Shown one piece after another: positions 27,464 through 36,656 of a stretch of DNA of 56,122 nt. Source of the stretch: Deltaproteobacteria bacterium. Lineage in GTDB: Bacteria > Desulfobacterota > Desulfarculia > Adiutricales > Adiutricaceae. The stretch spans positions 1 to 56,122 of the forward strand of contig JAISCZ010000128.1 of assembly GCA_031265205.1 (NCBI GenBank). The letters are read 5' to 3'. Every line of letters starts with the position of its first letter. Positions within the stretch are counted from its first letter, which is position 1. Both the position numbers and the translations under genes were made by a program. The notes beneath the pieces are model-generated. The model saw nothing but the letters and a program-made list of their open reading frames with translations, ran no database searches and was not told the origin of the DNA.

Positions 27464-28924
27464 TTAAATTATTTTTATGTTATAAAAATTTTTTACCGGC
27501 GCGACGACATCGCCAAACCATTTTCCGCTTTCCATTTTTGCCCTCAAAAAAACCATGTTTCGCGCGTGACTTAGGTTCCAACGCGTCCCCGGTCGCTTCA
27601 CGTCACGCTGAAGAAATATTTTATTCGCGCTTTCTATTGGATCGCCGTCTATATCAAGTCCGTCTTCGAGGTATTTCGCGTAATCAATATTCATGATATT
27701 GTTTGAAATATAATCAGATAATTTATTCGTCACGATATTTTTTTCTTTTTCTTTCTCTATCGCGTCTTTGACAACTGTTTTACTCTCGCTCTTCATTAAT
27801 TGTTCGCAGGTTGTTTTTGCCCACTTAGTATACGCGGGAATAACTCCGCTGAAATATAACTTCCCAAAATCCCAAACGCGCTCGCGCAAACGGTAGAAAT
27901 CCAATATCCACCGCGCGTCGGGAAACAGATTTTCCTTCATATCGCGAATCCAATCCACTCCATCGCCAATTAACGCGGTTCGCGCGTATTCGCCATACCC
28001 ATTCCTGATTGCGCAAGCGAACAATAATTTTTGAAACGTTTCAAGCGATCCAACATATGAAACGCAATCTTTCACAAAAATTTCGCGCCCTTCCGCCGCG
28101 ATTCCGCGGCGCGTCATTTCGCCTGACGCGCGCGCGCTATAGGAGTTATACACTATTCCTAATCTAATTTCTTCGCGTCCAGAATTAGCGCTTTCGTCTT
28201 CTTCTCGGATATTGACCGTCGCGCTTTCAACTTGAATATACAAAACTCCTTCTTTTTTCTTTTCCGGAAAAGCCAGTTTGACTCGCCGCGGCCGCGCGTA
28301 AATTTCATCGGCTCTGTTCATCTCGTTTTGAAGAGCAATCTCGCCTATATGATTCGTGACGCTCATAATAGTTTTAGGATCGAGTTTAATTCCAAAATCA
28401 TTTCGCAGTCGCGAGGAAGCGCTTATAAACGAGCTTGAGCCCTGAGCGATTTCCGCGACTTTAAGCATGGCTCCCACCGTCATTTTAATCGGGAGAGCCG
28501 CTATTCCCAAGAAAATGTCGACCGGAACAATATTTTTTACGCCTTCTCGCGCCAATAAGTTATCGGCGTCGCTTTTACTGATAGGAGATAGCGAATATCT
28601 GTTAATTGTTAACTTTTGATGTAATGTTTGAATAGTAATTGGCGCGCGTCTATTAGTTTTAAGGTTAATATTATTATTTTTGTATTCTTCTCGAATTTTA
28701 GCTATTAAAAATTTTTCATTAATTCCCTTAAACAAATTATCTATCCAAATTTCATAGTTTTCTTTTAACTCATTATCTAATTTGATAAAATATTGCTCAA
28801 TTTTATTAATTGACAATAAATTTGGAGTTTTACTAAGTTCCATATCAATATCTTCAATAAAAGATAAAAATAATAGCTTAATATTCGCTAAATAATCTAC
28901 ATATCCTTCGTATATATCCGCCAT
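27464..28924 (-). CDS. ISKra4-like transposase
   Basis: This 486-residue protein has DDE-type landmarks of the ISKra4 family: REEIRLGIVYN after the first catalytic region (about 230-260), IGDGVDWIRDM with LFPDARWILDFY (about 320-345), and near the C-terminus GDPIESANKIFLQRD with PGTRWN. The position expected for the first Asp (VDG) reads VES, so the active site may be altered. GAGG lies 7 bases before the ATG. The gene is clearly more AT-rich than its neighbours and uses AT-ending codons, which indicates transfer. An ISLre2/UPF0236 assignment is the alternative. I saw no clean terminal inverted repeats or target duplication. Confidence 0.72.
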   Translation of the reverse strand: MADIYEGYVDYLANIKLLFLSFIEDIDMELSKTPNLLSINKIEQYFIKLDNELKENYEIWIDNLFKGINEKFLIAKIREEYKNNNINLKTNRRAPITIQTLHQKLTINRYSLSPISKSDADNLLAREGVKNIVPVDIFLGIAALPIKMTVGAMLKVAEIAQGSSSFISASSRLRNDFGIKLDPKTIMSVTNHIGEIALQNEMNRADEIYARPRRVKLAFPEKKKEGVLYIQVESATVNIREEDESANSGREEIRLGIVYNSYSARASGEMTRRGIAAEGREIFVKDCVSYVGSLETFQKLLFACAIRNGYGEYARTALIGDGVDWIRDMKENLFPDARWILDFYRLRERVWDFGKLYFSGVIPAYTKWAKTTCEQLMKSESKTVVKDAIEKEKEKNIVTNKLSDYISNNIMNIDYAKYLEDGLDIDGDPIESANKIFLQRDVKRPGTRWNLSHARNMVFLRAKMESGKWFGDVVAPVKNFYNIKII

Positions 28925-29123
28925 GCTTTACCTCAAATTAACTTACGCGAACGGAACGCGCCATTTAGGCTCTTTTCTTAACCCAGGTTAAACGGGACGA
29001 GCGTGGCGAATCAATATAAATTCCAATAATTTTGACTCGCGCGCGTCTTTTTTCCCACCCAAGAGCTCCCAGGCCTCGGCGAAAGGCCCGAATAAGCTCT
29101 TCCCCGGGTGGCGAGGGGTCCCC

Positions 29124-30464
29124 CTATTTGTTCTCGGGCGGCTCCGCGGCCTCCTTAAGGGCCTCCAAGGCTTGGGCGGGGTCGTCGGGATAGAGCGCGA
29201 GCGTTTCCGCGACCTTCTGGTGCCCGAGGGTCGGCGCGAAGGAGGCGGCGAAGGCGAAAGAGCCCTCCAAAAGTTCCCGGCAGCGCGCGGGATTCGCTTT
29301 GAGGGTTTCCACGGCTTTTTCCCGAAAATATTGGACGGCCACCTTGGAGAGGCCCAGGCTCTCCAAAAGGGATTCGGCGATTAAAGGCAAAAAGGCGTTC
29401 AACTCAAACTCGCCCCGGCTCGCGGCGAGGCCGATCGTCAAGTCCAGGCCCATGATCTTTTGGGAGACGGCCATTACCCACTCGGGAATCACGGGATTGA
29501 ACTTGCCGGGCATAAAAGTGCTCCCCAGCTGCATCGGCGCGAGGGCAATTTCGCCCAAGCCGCCGCGCGGCCCCGAATTCATGAGCCTGAAATCGTTGGC
29601 GATTTTGGCCAGGTTGACGCTTAAGGCCTTCAGAAGCCCCGATACCTCCACGAAAACGTCGTTGTTCTGCGTCACGTCCATGGGATACTCGCTCGCGGCG
29701 AGGCCCACGCCCGTGATTTCCCTTAAGCGCTCCAAAACCCCGAAACGGTATTTTTTAGCGCTTAAGGGGGAAAGCCCCACGGCCGTTCCCCCTAAATTGA
29801 TTTGCCGCAGTCTCTCCTCGATCTTGTAAAGCCGCCAGCGGTCCCGGGCGATAGCCTGGGCGTAGGCCCCGAACTCTTCCCCCAAGGTGATGGGGACGGC
29901 GTCCATCAGTTCCGTCCTCCCCAGCTTCGCGACGTCCTTAAACTCGTTTTCTTTGATCTGGAGGGCCTCCTGGAGTTTGGCGGCCTCCTCGGAGAGTTCC
30001 CGCAAAAGCTCAATGGCCGCGATTCTTAAGGCAGTGGGATAGACGTCATTGGTGGACTGGCCCCGGTTGACGTCGTCCAAGGGATGAATCAGCTCGTACG
30101 CGCCGGGTTTCTCCCCCAGGATCTTTAAAGCCAGGTTCGCGAGCGTCTCGTTGACGTTCATGTTGGCGGAGGTCCCGGCCCCGCCCTGGAGGGCGGGAAC
30201 GATAAACATGGAGCGGTGCTCGCCGCGCAAAAAGGCGTCCGCCGCTTCCGCGACGGCCCCGTAGATCCTCGCCTTCGCGGGGATGAGCCGGGCGTGGGTG
30301 AGGGCCGCGGCCTTTTTAATCTTGACGAGGGCCAAAAGGAGCCGATGGCAGGTCGCGGGGCTCTCCGGGAAACCGAAATTGTCCCTGGCCCGGACGCTCT
30401 GAATCCCGTAAAGGGCGTCTCGGGGAATTTTAACCGCGCCGAGCGCGTCCGCCTCCTCGCGCAT
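29124..30464 (-). CDS. aspA: aspartate ammonia-lyase
   Basis: This protein of about 446 residues belongs to the fumarase/aspartase superfamily and releases ammonia from aspartate to give fumarate. The start is the ATG at 30464, which shares its A with the TAA stop of hydF. Motifs are GTSANMNVNE, VNRGQSTNDVYPTA and the signature GSTFMPGKFNPVIPE, where NPVIPE is the aspartase rather than fumarase form. The overlap with hydF shows co-translation. In several anaerobes aspA sits among the hydE/F/G genes, and a role in supplying ammonia for the H-cluster bridge has been suggested. A longer upstream frame is shadow. Confidence 0.88.
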   Translation of the reverse strand: MREEADALGAVKIPRDALYGIQSVRARDNFGFPESPATCHRLLLALVKIKKAAALTHARLIPAKARIYGAVAEAADAFLRGEHRSMFIVPALQGGAGTSANMNVNETLANLALKILGEKPGAYELIHPLDDVNRGQSTNDVYPTALRIAAIELLRELSEEAAKLQEALQIKENEFKDVAKLGRTELMDAVPITLGEEFGAYAQAIARDRWRLYKIEERLRQINLGGTAVGLSPLSAKKYRFGVLERLREITGVGLAASEYPMDVTQNNDVFVEVSGLLKALSVNLAKIANDFRLMNSGPRGGLGEIALAPMQLGSTFMPGKFNPVIPEWVMAVSQKIMGLDLTIGLAASRGEFELNAFLPLIAESLLESLGLSKVAVQYFREKAVETLKANPARCRELLEGSFAFAASFAPTLGHQKVAETLALYPDDPAQALEALKEAAEPPENK

Positions 30465-31672
30465 TAAGCGTCCTCCTCGATCAGGGCCTCGATATGGGGA
30501 AATACGGAAAGGCTCCGCCTGAGAATCCCCTGCGTGTGGGCGATAAGGGTCCCGAAATTGGTCATGGGGACATTTTGGTCTTGGGCCTGTTTTTGCCGAA
30601 AGAGGGTTTCCCGATCGTTTAGCATGCAGGCCCCGCAGTGGACCACGAGGGCGAAGGGGGAGAGATCCTCCGGGAAGTCTCCCCCCGAGCAAAAGGAAAA
30701 TTCCAGCGCTTTACCGACGTAGTTGCGGATCCAGCGCGGGAGCTTAACGGTTCCGATGTCGTCGCACTGTCGGTGATGGGTGCAGCCCTCGGCGACAAGG
30801 ATCCTGTCCCCGTCCTTTAAAGAGTCCAGCTTCAGGGCCCCCAAGGCCGACGTCTCCAAAAGGCCTTTGAGGCGCGCGAAGAGAATCGAAAACGAGGTGA
30901 GGGGAATGTCGGGGGGCACGTCCGCGGAAACTTTGGCGAAGACCTGGCTGTCGGTGACGACGAGGCGCGGTTTTTTAGCCAAAGAACCGAGGATTTCCCT
31001 CAGCTCGAATTCCTTGACCACCACCGCCGCCGCGTCCGCCTCCAGGATATCCCGAATGGTCTGCTGCTGCGGCAGAATGAGCCGCCCCTTGGGGGCGGCC
31101 TTGTCGATGGGGATCACCAAGAGCGCGAAATCGCCGGGGCTTAAAAGATCGCCCACGAGCCGCAGCTTGGGCTCCGCCGTGACCGCGAGAGCGGCGACGG
31201 TCTCCTTGAGGCGTTTGACGCCCGTCCCCAATTCCGCGCTCACGTAAATCTCCCCAGGCCCTTCAGGGGGGATCTCCCCTAAAAGATCGCGTTTGTTCAG
31301 GGCCACGACGTAGGGGATCTTTTTCGCGCGAAAAATATCCAAGAGTTCTTTTTCGGGTTCCCCCACCCCCGCCAAGGCGTCCACCACCAACACGGCCACG
31401 TCGGTTTTATTGAGGATGGAACGGGCCTTTTTGACCCGCTTGGCCCCTAAGGAGCCCACGTCGTCCAGGCCCGGGGTGTCGATAATGACCACGGGCCCCA
31501 AAGGGAGCAACTCCATGGCCTTCCAGACGGGGTCCGTGGTGGTCCCTTTCACCTCCGAGACCACGGCCAGATCCTGGCCAGTGACGGCGTTCACCAAGCT
31601 GGATTTGCCGGCGTTGCGCCTCCCGAAAAAACCGATATGAACCCGCGAGGCGGTGGGGGCGTCGTTAAGGCC
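30464..31672 (-). CDS. hydF: [FeFe]-hydrogenase H-cluster maturation GTPase HydF
   Basis: This protein of about 402 residues starts at the ATG at 31672, which has GGGAGG about 8 bases upstream; a frame 14 codons longer lacks such a site. The GTPase domain has GRRNAGKSS (18-26), GTTTDP, DTPGLDD and NKRD. A dimerisation domain follows. The C-terminal Fe-S domain has CTHH about 45 residues before HCGACM, giving the CxHx(44-53)HCxxC cluster ligands of HydF. HydF is the scaffold that carries the 2Fe subcluster into the hydrogenase. hydE, hydG and the hydrogenase are not in this window. Confidence 0.95.
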   Translation of the reverse strand, partial: GLNDAPTASRVHIGFFGRRNAGKSSLVNAVTGQDLAVVSEVKGTTTDPVWKAMELLPLGPVVIIDTPGLDDVGSLGAKRVKKARSILNKTDVAVLVVDALAGVGEPEKELLDIFRAKKIPYVVALNKRDLLGEIPPEGPGEIYVSAELGTGVKRLKETVAALAVTAEPKLRLVGDLLSPGDFALLVIPIDKAAPKGRLILPQQQTIRDILEADAAAVVVKEFELREILGSLAKKPRLVVTDSQVFAKVSADVPPDIPLTSFSILFARLKGLLETSALGALKLDSLKDGDRILVAEGCTHHRQCDDIGTVKLPRWIRNYVGKALEFSFCSGGDFPEDLSPFALVVHCGACMLNDRETLFRQKQAQDQNVPMTNFGTLIAHTQGILRRSLSVFPHIEALIEEDA

Positions 31673-31742
31673 CATGCTGTTTTCCTCCCGGCCAAGGCCT
31701 CCCGGGAAAGCCATATCTTTCCAGGGTTACCTCAGCGTACCT

Positions 31743-31758
31743 TTTCCCGGCCGGGAAA
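31743..31758. promoter_or_regulatory. 16-bp perfect palindrome upstream of hydF
   Basis: TTTCCCGG/CCGGGAAA is a perfect dyad 71 bases upstream of the hydF start. It may be an operator, or an extension of the terminator region beside it. Confidence 0.35.
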
Positions 31759-31776
31759 TAAAGGAGCGCGCCCCAC

Positions 31777-31821
31777 AAAATTAACCCCCGCGCCCGACGC
31801 GCCGCCGCTCGCGGGGGTTAA
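31777..31821 (-). terminator. terminator after the tyrosine phenol-lyase-like gene
   Basis: A perfect 12-bp stem (31781-31792 with 31810-31821) starts 24 bases past the lyase stop. Four T follow on the minus strand. It separates that gene from hydF-aspA. Confidence 0.65.
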
Positions 31822-31844
31822 AAAAATTAAGAAAGGGGAAAAGG

Positions 31845-33308
31845 CTAGAGGCCCGAGGGCATGTCTTTGAGGAAGGCCGCTATCAGCTTTTCCTGCCAGT
31901 CGCCGATGGGTTTGAGGCGACCCAGGAAAAAGCGAAGGGTTTGGGGCTCGTCGGAGAAGGTCAGTCCCCCGATCAGATCGCGGCGCTCGTAAAGCCAGCT
32001 CACCCGGTCGGCCACGAATTTGAGCTGCGAAAGGGTAAAAACCCTTTTGGGGACCGCGAGCCGCAAAAGCTCCATGTTGGAAAGGCGCTCCGAGCCGTCG
32101 GGGTTCCGCTGCTCGCTTAAGGTGCCCCTTTCCATGCCCCGGATCCCGCCCACCAGATAAACCGCGGAACCGAGGGCCCCGGCGGGGTAGTGTTCCTGCG
32201 GCACGTGGGGGATAAAGGACGACGCGTCCAAATGTAAGCCCAGGCCCCCGAAGGGGGTGACCACGGGCACGCCTTTTTCGACCAACAGCTCTCCCAAGGC
32301 CTCGACGAAGAGCGGGGTCTGGCTGATCACGTCGATATCCAAGGTCTCCCGCAGGCCCACGGCCATGGCCTCCATTTCCCGCACCGACATGCCGCCGTAG
32401 GTCAGAAAACCCTCGAAGAGGGGCACGAAATCCCGCAGGAGGCGGTAATCCGCCTCGTCGTTTAAGCAAATCCCCCCACCCCGCGCGCAGCCTAGCTTGC
32501 GACCGGAGAAGTAAATAATGTCCACCAGGGAGGCCAGCTCCCGGACGATGGAGGCCAACGATTTACGCGCCAGCGCTTTTTCCCGGACCTTCAGAAAGTA
32601 GAGATTGTCGGCCAAGAGAGAGGCGTCCAGGATCAGCTTGAGGCCTTTTTCCCGGCAGTATTGGGAGACCTCGCGAATATTGGCCAAGGAGATCGGCTGG
32701 CCGCCGATAAGGTTGGTCCCGAGCTCGATCCGCGCGAAGGCGATCTTGTCCGTCCCCGTTTTTTCCACGAAGGCGCGGAACTTCCCCATGTCGTAATTCC
32801 CCTTAAAGGGGTTGTCGCTCTTGGTCTTCGCCGCGTCGTCGGCCACGGTCTCGAAGACGAGTCCTCCCAGGCGGGTAATATGGGCCTTGGTGGTGGTGAA
32901 ATGGTAATTGGTGATAACGTAAGAGCCTGGTTTCACGTAAGCCGTGGCCAGGATATTTTCGCAGGCCCGCCCCTGGTGGGCCGGCAGGAAATACTTGGTC
33001 CCGAAGAACTCGCGCGTCGCGCTTTCCAGGCGGTAGAAGGTCTCGGAGCCGGCGTAGCTGTCGTCGGCCATGAACATGGCCGCGTACTGGGCCTCGCTCA
33101 TGGCGTTGACCCCGCTGTCGGTCAGCATGTCCAGAAACACGTCCCTGTTGGGAAGGAGAAAGGTGTTGTTGCCGGTTTCCGCGAGAACCTTATGCCTATC
33201 CAGGATATGCCGCAGGTAGATCCGCTGCACCATCCGGACTTTATGGGTTTCCAGGGGGACGTTTTCGCCGGAAAAGAAACGGACCCTGCTGTAAGCGTTG
33301 TTTGACAT
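31845..33308 (-). CDS. tyrosine phenol-lyase / tryptophanase family enzyme
   Basis: This 487-residue PLP beta-eliminating lyase aligns by eye with tyrosine phenol-lyase better than with tryptophanase: MEAMAVGLRE, VGGIRGMERG (the Arg is the substrate-phenol ligand in phenol-lyase, absent from tryptophanase), TTT at 138-140 and a C-terminal LRFF. The PLP lysine is Lys271 in SGRK, and Asp228 would bind the pyridine nitrogen. The residue three after that Asp is Arg in known phenol-lyases (DATR) but Leu231 here (DASL). The N-terminus is short compared with characterised enzymes. It lies upstream of hydF-aspA but is separated from them by a terminator. Confidence 0.85.
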   Translation of the reverse strand: MSNNAYSRVRFFSGENVPLETHKVRMVQRIYLRHILDRHKVLAETGNNTFLLPNRDVFLDMLTDSGVNAMSEAQYAAMFMADDSYAGSETFYRLESATREFFGTKYFLPAHQGRACENILATAYVKPGSYVITNYHFTTTKAHITRLGGLVFETVADDAAKTKSDNPFKGNYDMGKFRAFVEKTGTDKIAFARIELGTNLIGGQPISLANIREVSQYCREKGLKLILDASLLADNLYFLKVREKALARKSLASIVRELASLVDIIYFSGRKLGCARGGGICLNDEADYRLLRDFVPLFEGFLTYGGMSVREMEAMAVGLRETLDIDVISQTPLFVEALGELLVEKGVPVVTPFGGLGLHLDASSFIPHVPQEHYPAGALGSAVYLVGGIRGMERGTLSEQRNPDGSERLSNMELLRLAVPKRVFTLSQLKFVADRVSWLYERRDLIGGLTFSDEPQTLRFFLGRLKPIGDWQEKLIAAFLKDMPSGL

Positions 33309-33395
33309 GTGTCCTCGAGAAAAAAGGGATTTGGGGGCGACGGGCGCGCCCCGGGCGCGAAAAGCCGCGCGGCTTATTTTAAAGCGTGGGCCATT

Positions 33396-34928
33396 TTAGC
33401 GACTAAAGACGCGTTTGACAAACTTTTCAAAATAGGCGTTGTCGGCCAGGAGCAGACAGCCGTTCCAGGCCTCGCCCCCGCCGCCGGCCTTGGCGAGCTC
33501 CTGGGCCGTCCGATAGCCGCGGTCGTCCGCGTCCCCGTAGACCACGAAAAATTCCAAATCGTCGCCGTAACCGCCCTTAAGCCTTCCCAAGGCCGCGGCC
33601 GCCTCCCCTTCCCGCTCGGGAAAGGCGAAATCGGAAAAGAGCACCACCGTTTTGCGCCCGGGGATTGAGTTCAGTTCCGGGAAATTGGACAAACCCGGGC
33701 CGACGGGGGCGGAGCGCACGTCCACCTTGAGGTTCCTCAGGCTCTTCAAAAGCTCGGGCCGATTGTAAATGGCGAGCCCGTAGGCGGCCTGGGGATTGGC
33801 GTAGGCGGAGTCGTCCTCGGTCCACCAAGACTTGACGGGACGCGCGACGCGGTCGAAAAAACTCGCCGGGGGGTTATAGGCCAAAGGCTTGAGGGCCACG
33901 AGGGTGGGGGCGTCGGGAATAAAGCCGACGAATCTTTCCAAAACGGTGAGCAGCCGCCCCGCCTGGGAATAGGACGCGCACGAGGAGGCGTCCGTCCGTT
34001 TTTGGTTAGGCCGGCCCATGCCCCAGACCCCCTTCAGGCCCGAGGAATCCACCAGGATCACCAGCCCTTTTTGCCTCCCCGCGGTCGCGCGGGCCGCGGC
34101 GAGGGTCTGGGGATTGGCCCTGAAGTCGCGCGAGTCCCCGGCCTCCGCCAGATAGACCCGGTACCACATGCCCCCGCCTTCCCGCGCCTCCTCCACCGCG
34201 GCCGGCCAACCGGCGGAAGAAAGCCGGCGGGCCTCGGCGCGCGCTTCCATGACGTCCCGGTAGCTCCCCACGTAGCGTCCGCGGGTCACGGTCTTAAAAC
34301 CTTCTCCCGTCGCCGCGGGGGAATCGGCGGGGAGCGGCCGACCCACGCGCTCCTGGGCGGAGGCGGCCACCTGGTCGGCCCGGCGCTCCTGGGGGGCCGA
34401 CTGGGTCTGGAAAAGCGCGAATTCCCCGGGGCTGTCCGCGGGGATCACCTGAAAGTTGGAGATCAGGCCTTGGGCTAACATCCGGCGGCCCAAACGCTGG
34501 GCGTCCTCGCGCTCCCCGAAAAGGCCCGCCAGAACCAGGTGAAAAGCGCCGATGGGCTGGTTAAAGGGAAGTTTTTTTTCGACGAGGGTCTTTTGGACGG
34601 AAAAGGCGGTCAGGCCCTCTTTCTGCAAGGAGCCCACCGCCCGTAGGGCCGGGGCCTCCTCCAGATAGGTTCCCACCCAAACGGCGAAAAACTCCGTCCC
34701 CCGGGAGCTTTCGGCGGGGGCCACCCCGCCGGCGAAATCGCGCCATTCCACTCCCAAGGCCGCCGGAGGCGCCGCGGTTCCCGTCGCTCCCGGGGAATTC
34801 GCGGCGGAAGTCGCCCCCCCGCAGGCCCCCAGAAAAAAGAGGAGAGGAAGGGCGAGGGGCCAAGGGCCCCCCCAGGAAAGAAAGCGCGATTTGACGGACC
34901 GGATAATTTTTCTTAATCGCTGTTTCAT
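33396..34928 (-). CDS. SPOR-domain-containing lipoprotein with vWA-like C-terminus
   Basis: This protein has about 510 residues. The start at 34928 precedes a lipoprotein signal with lipobox LGAC (Cys36). Two SPOR-like segments are visible: about 80-160 (FFAVWVGTYLEEAPALRAVGS) and 210-265 (YVGSYRDVMEARAEARRLSS, then WYRVYL). SPOR domains bind denuded peptidoglycan. The C-terminal half (about 285-510) has a vWA-like beginning GLVILVDSSGLKGVWG, and later TVVLFSDFAF and LEFFVVYGDADDRGY, alternating strands and helices. It is probably a periplasmic protein of the outer membrane. No strong ribosome site is visible. Confidence 0.75.
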   Translation of the reverse strand: MKQRLRKIIRSVKSRFLSWGGPWPLALPLLFFLGACGGATSAANSPGATGTAAPPAALGVEWRDFAGGVAPAESSRGTEFFAVWVGTYLEEAPALRAVGSLQKEGLTAFSVQKTLVEKKLPFNQPIGAFHLVLAGLFGEREDAQRLGRRMLAQGLISNFQVIPADSPGEFALFQTQSAPQERRADQVAASAQERVGRPLPADSPAATGEGFKTVTRGRYVGSYRDVMEARAEARRLSSAGWPAAVEEAREGGGMWYRVYLAEAGDSRDFRANPQTLAAARATAGRQKGLVILVDSSGLKGVWGMGRPNQKRTDASSCASYSQAGRLLTVLERFVGFIPDAPTLVALKPLAYNPPASFFDRVARPVKSWWTEDDSAYANPQAAYGLAIYNRPELLKSLRNLKVDVRSAPVGPGLSNFPELNSIPGRKTVVLFSDFAFPEREGEAAAALGRLKGGYGDDLEFFVVYGDADDRGYRTAQELAKAGGGGEAWNGCLLLADNAYFEKFVKRVFSR

Positions 34929-35119
34929 AACCGTTGGCGCGGACCCCAAGGCCCTCTGATTTTTTCGCGTTAAGCGTTAAGAGCCGAAAAAAAGAGCCTC
35001 CCGCTGGCTATAAGGACAAGCCCCCCAGCGCGCCCCCAAAAAGCCGCCAATAGCCTTTGCCCGGCGCCCCGTCAAGCGCGCGTCGCGGTCGCTGGCCCCC
35101 CCGGACGCTCCCGTCGGGG

Positions 35120-35704
35120 CTAGTTTTCCAAAACGCCCCGGGCGATGGTTTCGGGAATCATCCAGTCCCCTTCGGTATAGGTCGGGGCCTTGTGACCGTA
35201 GAAGACCTTCGACAGGACCATGGTTTTGTAGCCGTAATTTCCCAGATCCGTCAGGTAAAGGGTGAGATCCGAGGCCTTGAAGGGCGGCAGGAAGCCGCTG
35301 TCGAAGAAGAGGGTCTCGGTAAAGGGCCCCCGCGCGTCCACCTGGAAGTACCAGACCCCGTCGGGGTCCTCCGGGCTTTCCCGCTCCAGGATCGTGGGGA
35401 TGAGGCCCACCTTGGCCAGTTCCACGGGGCGGGCGTCCTCGGGATTTTCCTCGGCGGGCAGGTACCAGGCCAGGGAGAGGCTGTCCTCGGGATAATCAAT
35501 GTTGACGACCTCGGCCCCGGTCAGATAGACCGAGCCCGTCTGCGCCACCCCGAACTTTAACGAGGCGGGGCCCTCGACGGTGTCCACGGTCTCGGAGGCC
35601 AGCTCGAAGGTTTCGCCCTCCGGGCCGCCCCGCCGCGTTTCCCCGGCGCGCAAGGTGAGCTCGCGGCGGGCGGTGACAATGAGGGCCATCTGCAAAAGAG
35701 GCAT
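35120..35704 (-). CDS. conserved-looking hypothetical protein
   Basis: This protein has about 194 residues. I chose the ATG at 35704 (MPLLQMALIVTARREL) with AAGGA 12 bases upstream; MALIV at 35689 is an alternative. It has no signal peptide or membrane helix. It is beta-rich, with ETVDTVEGPASLKFGVAQ, LSLAWYLPAEEN, and a C-terminus DWMIPETIARGVLEN. It is divergent from the FmdB-like gene, with a short AT-rich region (35750-35790) between them. I do not recognise the family. Confidence 0.65.
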   Translation of the reverse strand: MPLLQMALIVTARRELTLRAGETRRGGPEGETFELASETVDTVEGPASLKFGVAQTGSVYLTGAEVVNIDYPEDSLSLAWYLPAEENPEDARPVELAKVGLIPTILERESPEDPDGVWYFQVDARGPFTETLFFDSGFLPPFKASDLTLYLTDLGNYGYKTMVLSKVFYGHKAPTYTEGDWMIPETIARGVLEN

Positions 35705-35869
35705 GATTCGCCAAAATCCTTGGAAAATGAGGGCGGGCGTGAGGGCGTCAATTGTGACGCTAAAAGTATATACTAAAACGCGAATTAGGCCAAAGGAAAA
35801 GACGGCCCCGGCCCTTTCGGGAACGCTCCGCCGCTTTTGGCCGCGCTTTCCCAGAAACGAGGCTCTTCC

Positions 35870-36190
35870 ATGCCCCTGTACTCCTATAAGCACCGCGCGG
35901 ATGACTCCGATTGCGCCCACGCCCCTTATTTCGAGTGGGAACAGGTCGCCCGCGACTGGCCCCTTACGTCCTGCCCCTTTTGCGGCGCCCCCGTCGAAAG
36001 GGTCCTGTGCGCCCCCGCGATCAAAAAAAGGCTCTTCAATAGCGAGCTGCGCGACAAGGGTTTCACCAAGCTCGTCAGGGTGGACGACGGAATCTTCGAG
36101 AACGTGACCCGGCGCGACGGGGAAGCCAAATACTACGACCGCCGCCACCCCGAGACCGCCCCCATTTTAGAAAAGACCATCAAAGATTGA
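35870..36190 (+). CDS. FmdB-like zinc-ribbon protein
   Basis: This 106-residue protein starts with the FmdB-type MPLYSYKH. It has DCAHAPYFEWEQ and then CPFCGAPVERVL, so the second Cys pair is intact (CPFC) while the first has only one Cys (plus His). FmdB-type regulators are small zinc-ribbon proteins seen with formyl-methanofuran dehydrogenase and other operons. The C-terminal extension (FTKLVRVDDGIFENVTRR) is basic. Its TGA stop overlaps the TTG start of the DUF3842 gene, so the two are coupled. Confidence 0.75.
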   Translation: MPLYSYKHRADDSDCAHAPYFEWEQVARDWPLTSCPFCGAPVERVLCAPAIKKRLFNSELRDKGFTKLVRVDDGIFENVTRRDGEAKYYDRRHPETAPILEKTIKD

Positions 36191-36627
36191 CCAGCGAGAG
36201 ATACCCCAGGATCCAGCTCCCCATTATCGCCGTCATCGACGGCCAGGGCGGCGGAATCGGCTCGGCCATCATCAAGGAAATTCGCCGGGAATTCCAAGAA
36301 AACATGGAGATTTGGGCCCTTGGCGCCAACTCCACGGCCACCGAGGCGATGATGAGGGCGAGGGCCAACCGCGGGGCCACGGGCGAAAACGCCATCAGAA
36401 TTTCCCTCCCCAAGGCCTTCGCCCTGGTGGCCCCCATGGCCGTGGGCTGGGCCAATTCCATGATGGGCGAAATCACCCCCGGCATCGCCGAAACCGTGAT
36501 GACCGCCGACCTCTTCAAGATCTTTATTCCCCTTTCCCTGGAAAGGGTGGCCTTAGCCGGCTACCAGAGCGAGCCCCTGCCCCACCTGGTGGCCAAAGCC
36601 GTGGAGATTTTAAAAAACTCCCGGTGA
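36187..36627 (+). CDS. DUF3842 family protein
   Basis: This 146-residue protein matches DUF3842 (IAVIDGQGGGIGSAIIKEIRR, then WALGANSTATEAMMRARAN and MGEITPGIAETVM). The Gly-rich motif near the N-terminus looks like a nucleotide-binding loop. The TTG start overlaps the previous TGA (TTGA). No ATG is available in the conserved N-terminus, so TTG is the likely start. The CooT gene follows after 29 bases; DUF3842 and CooT are neighbours in many anaerobes, suggesting a metal-related role. Confidence 0.85.
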   Translation: MTSERYPRIQLPIIAVIDGQGGGIGSAIIKEIRREFQENMEIWALGANSTATEAMMRARANRGATGENAIRISLPKAFALVAPMAVGWANSMMGEITPGIAETVMTADLFKIFIPLSLERVALAGYQSEPLPHLVAKAVEILKNSR

Positions 36628-36656
36628 CCATTTTCCGCTATTTTGGAGCCCAAACC

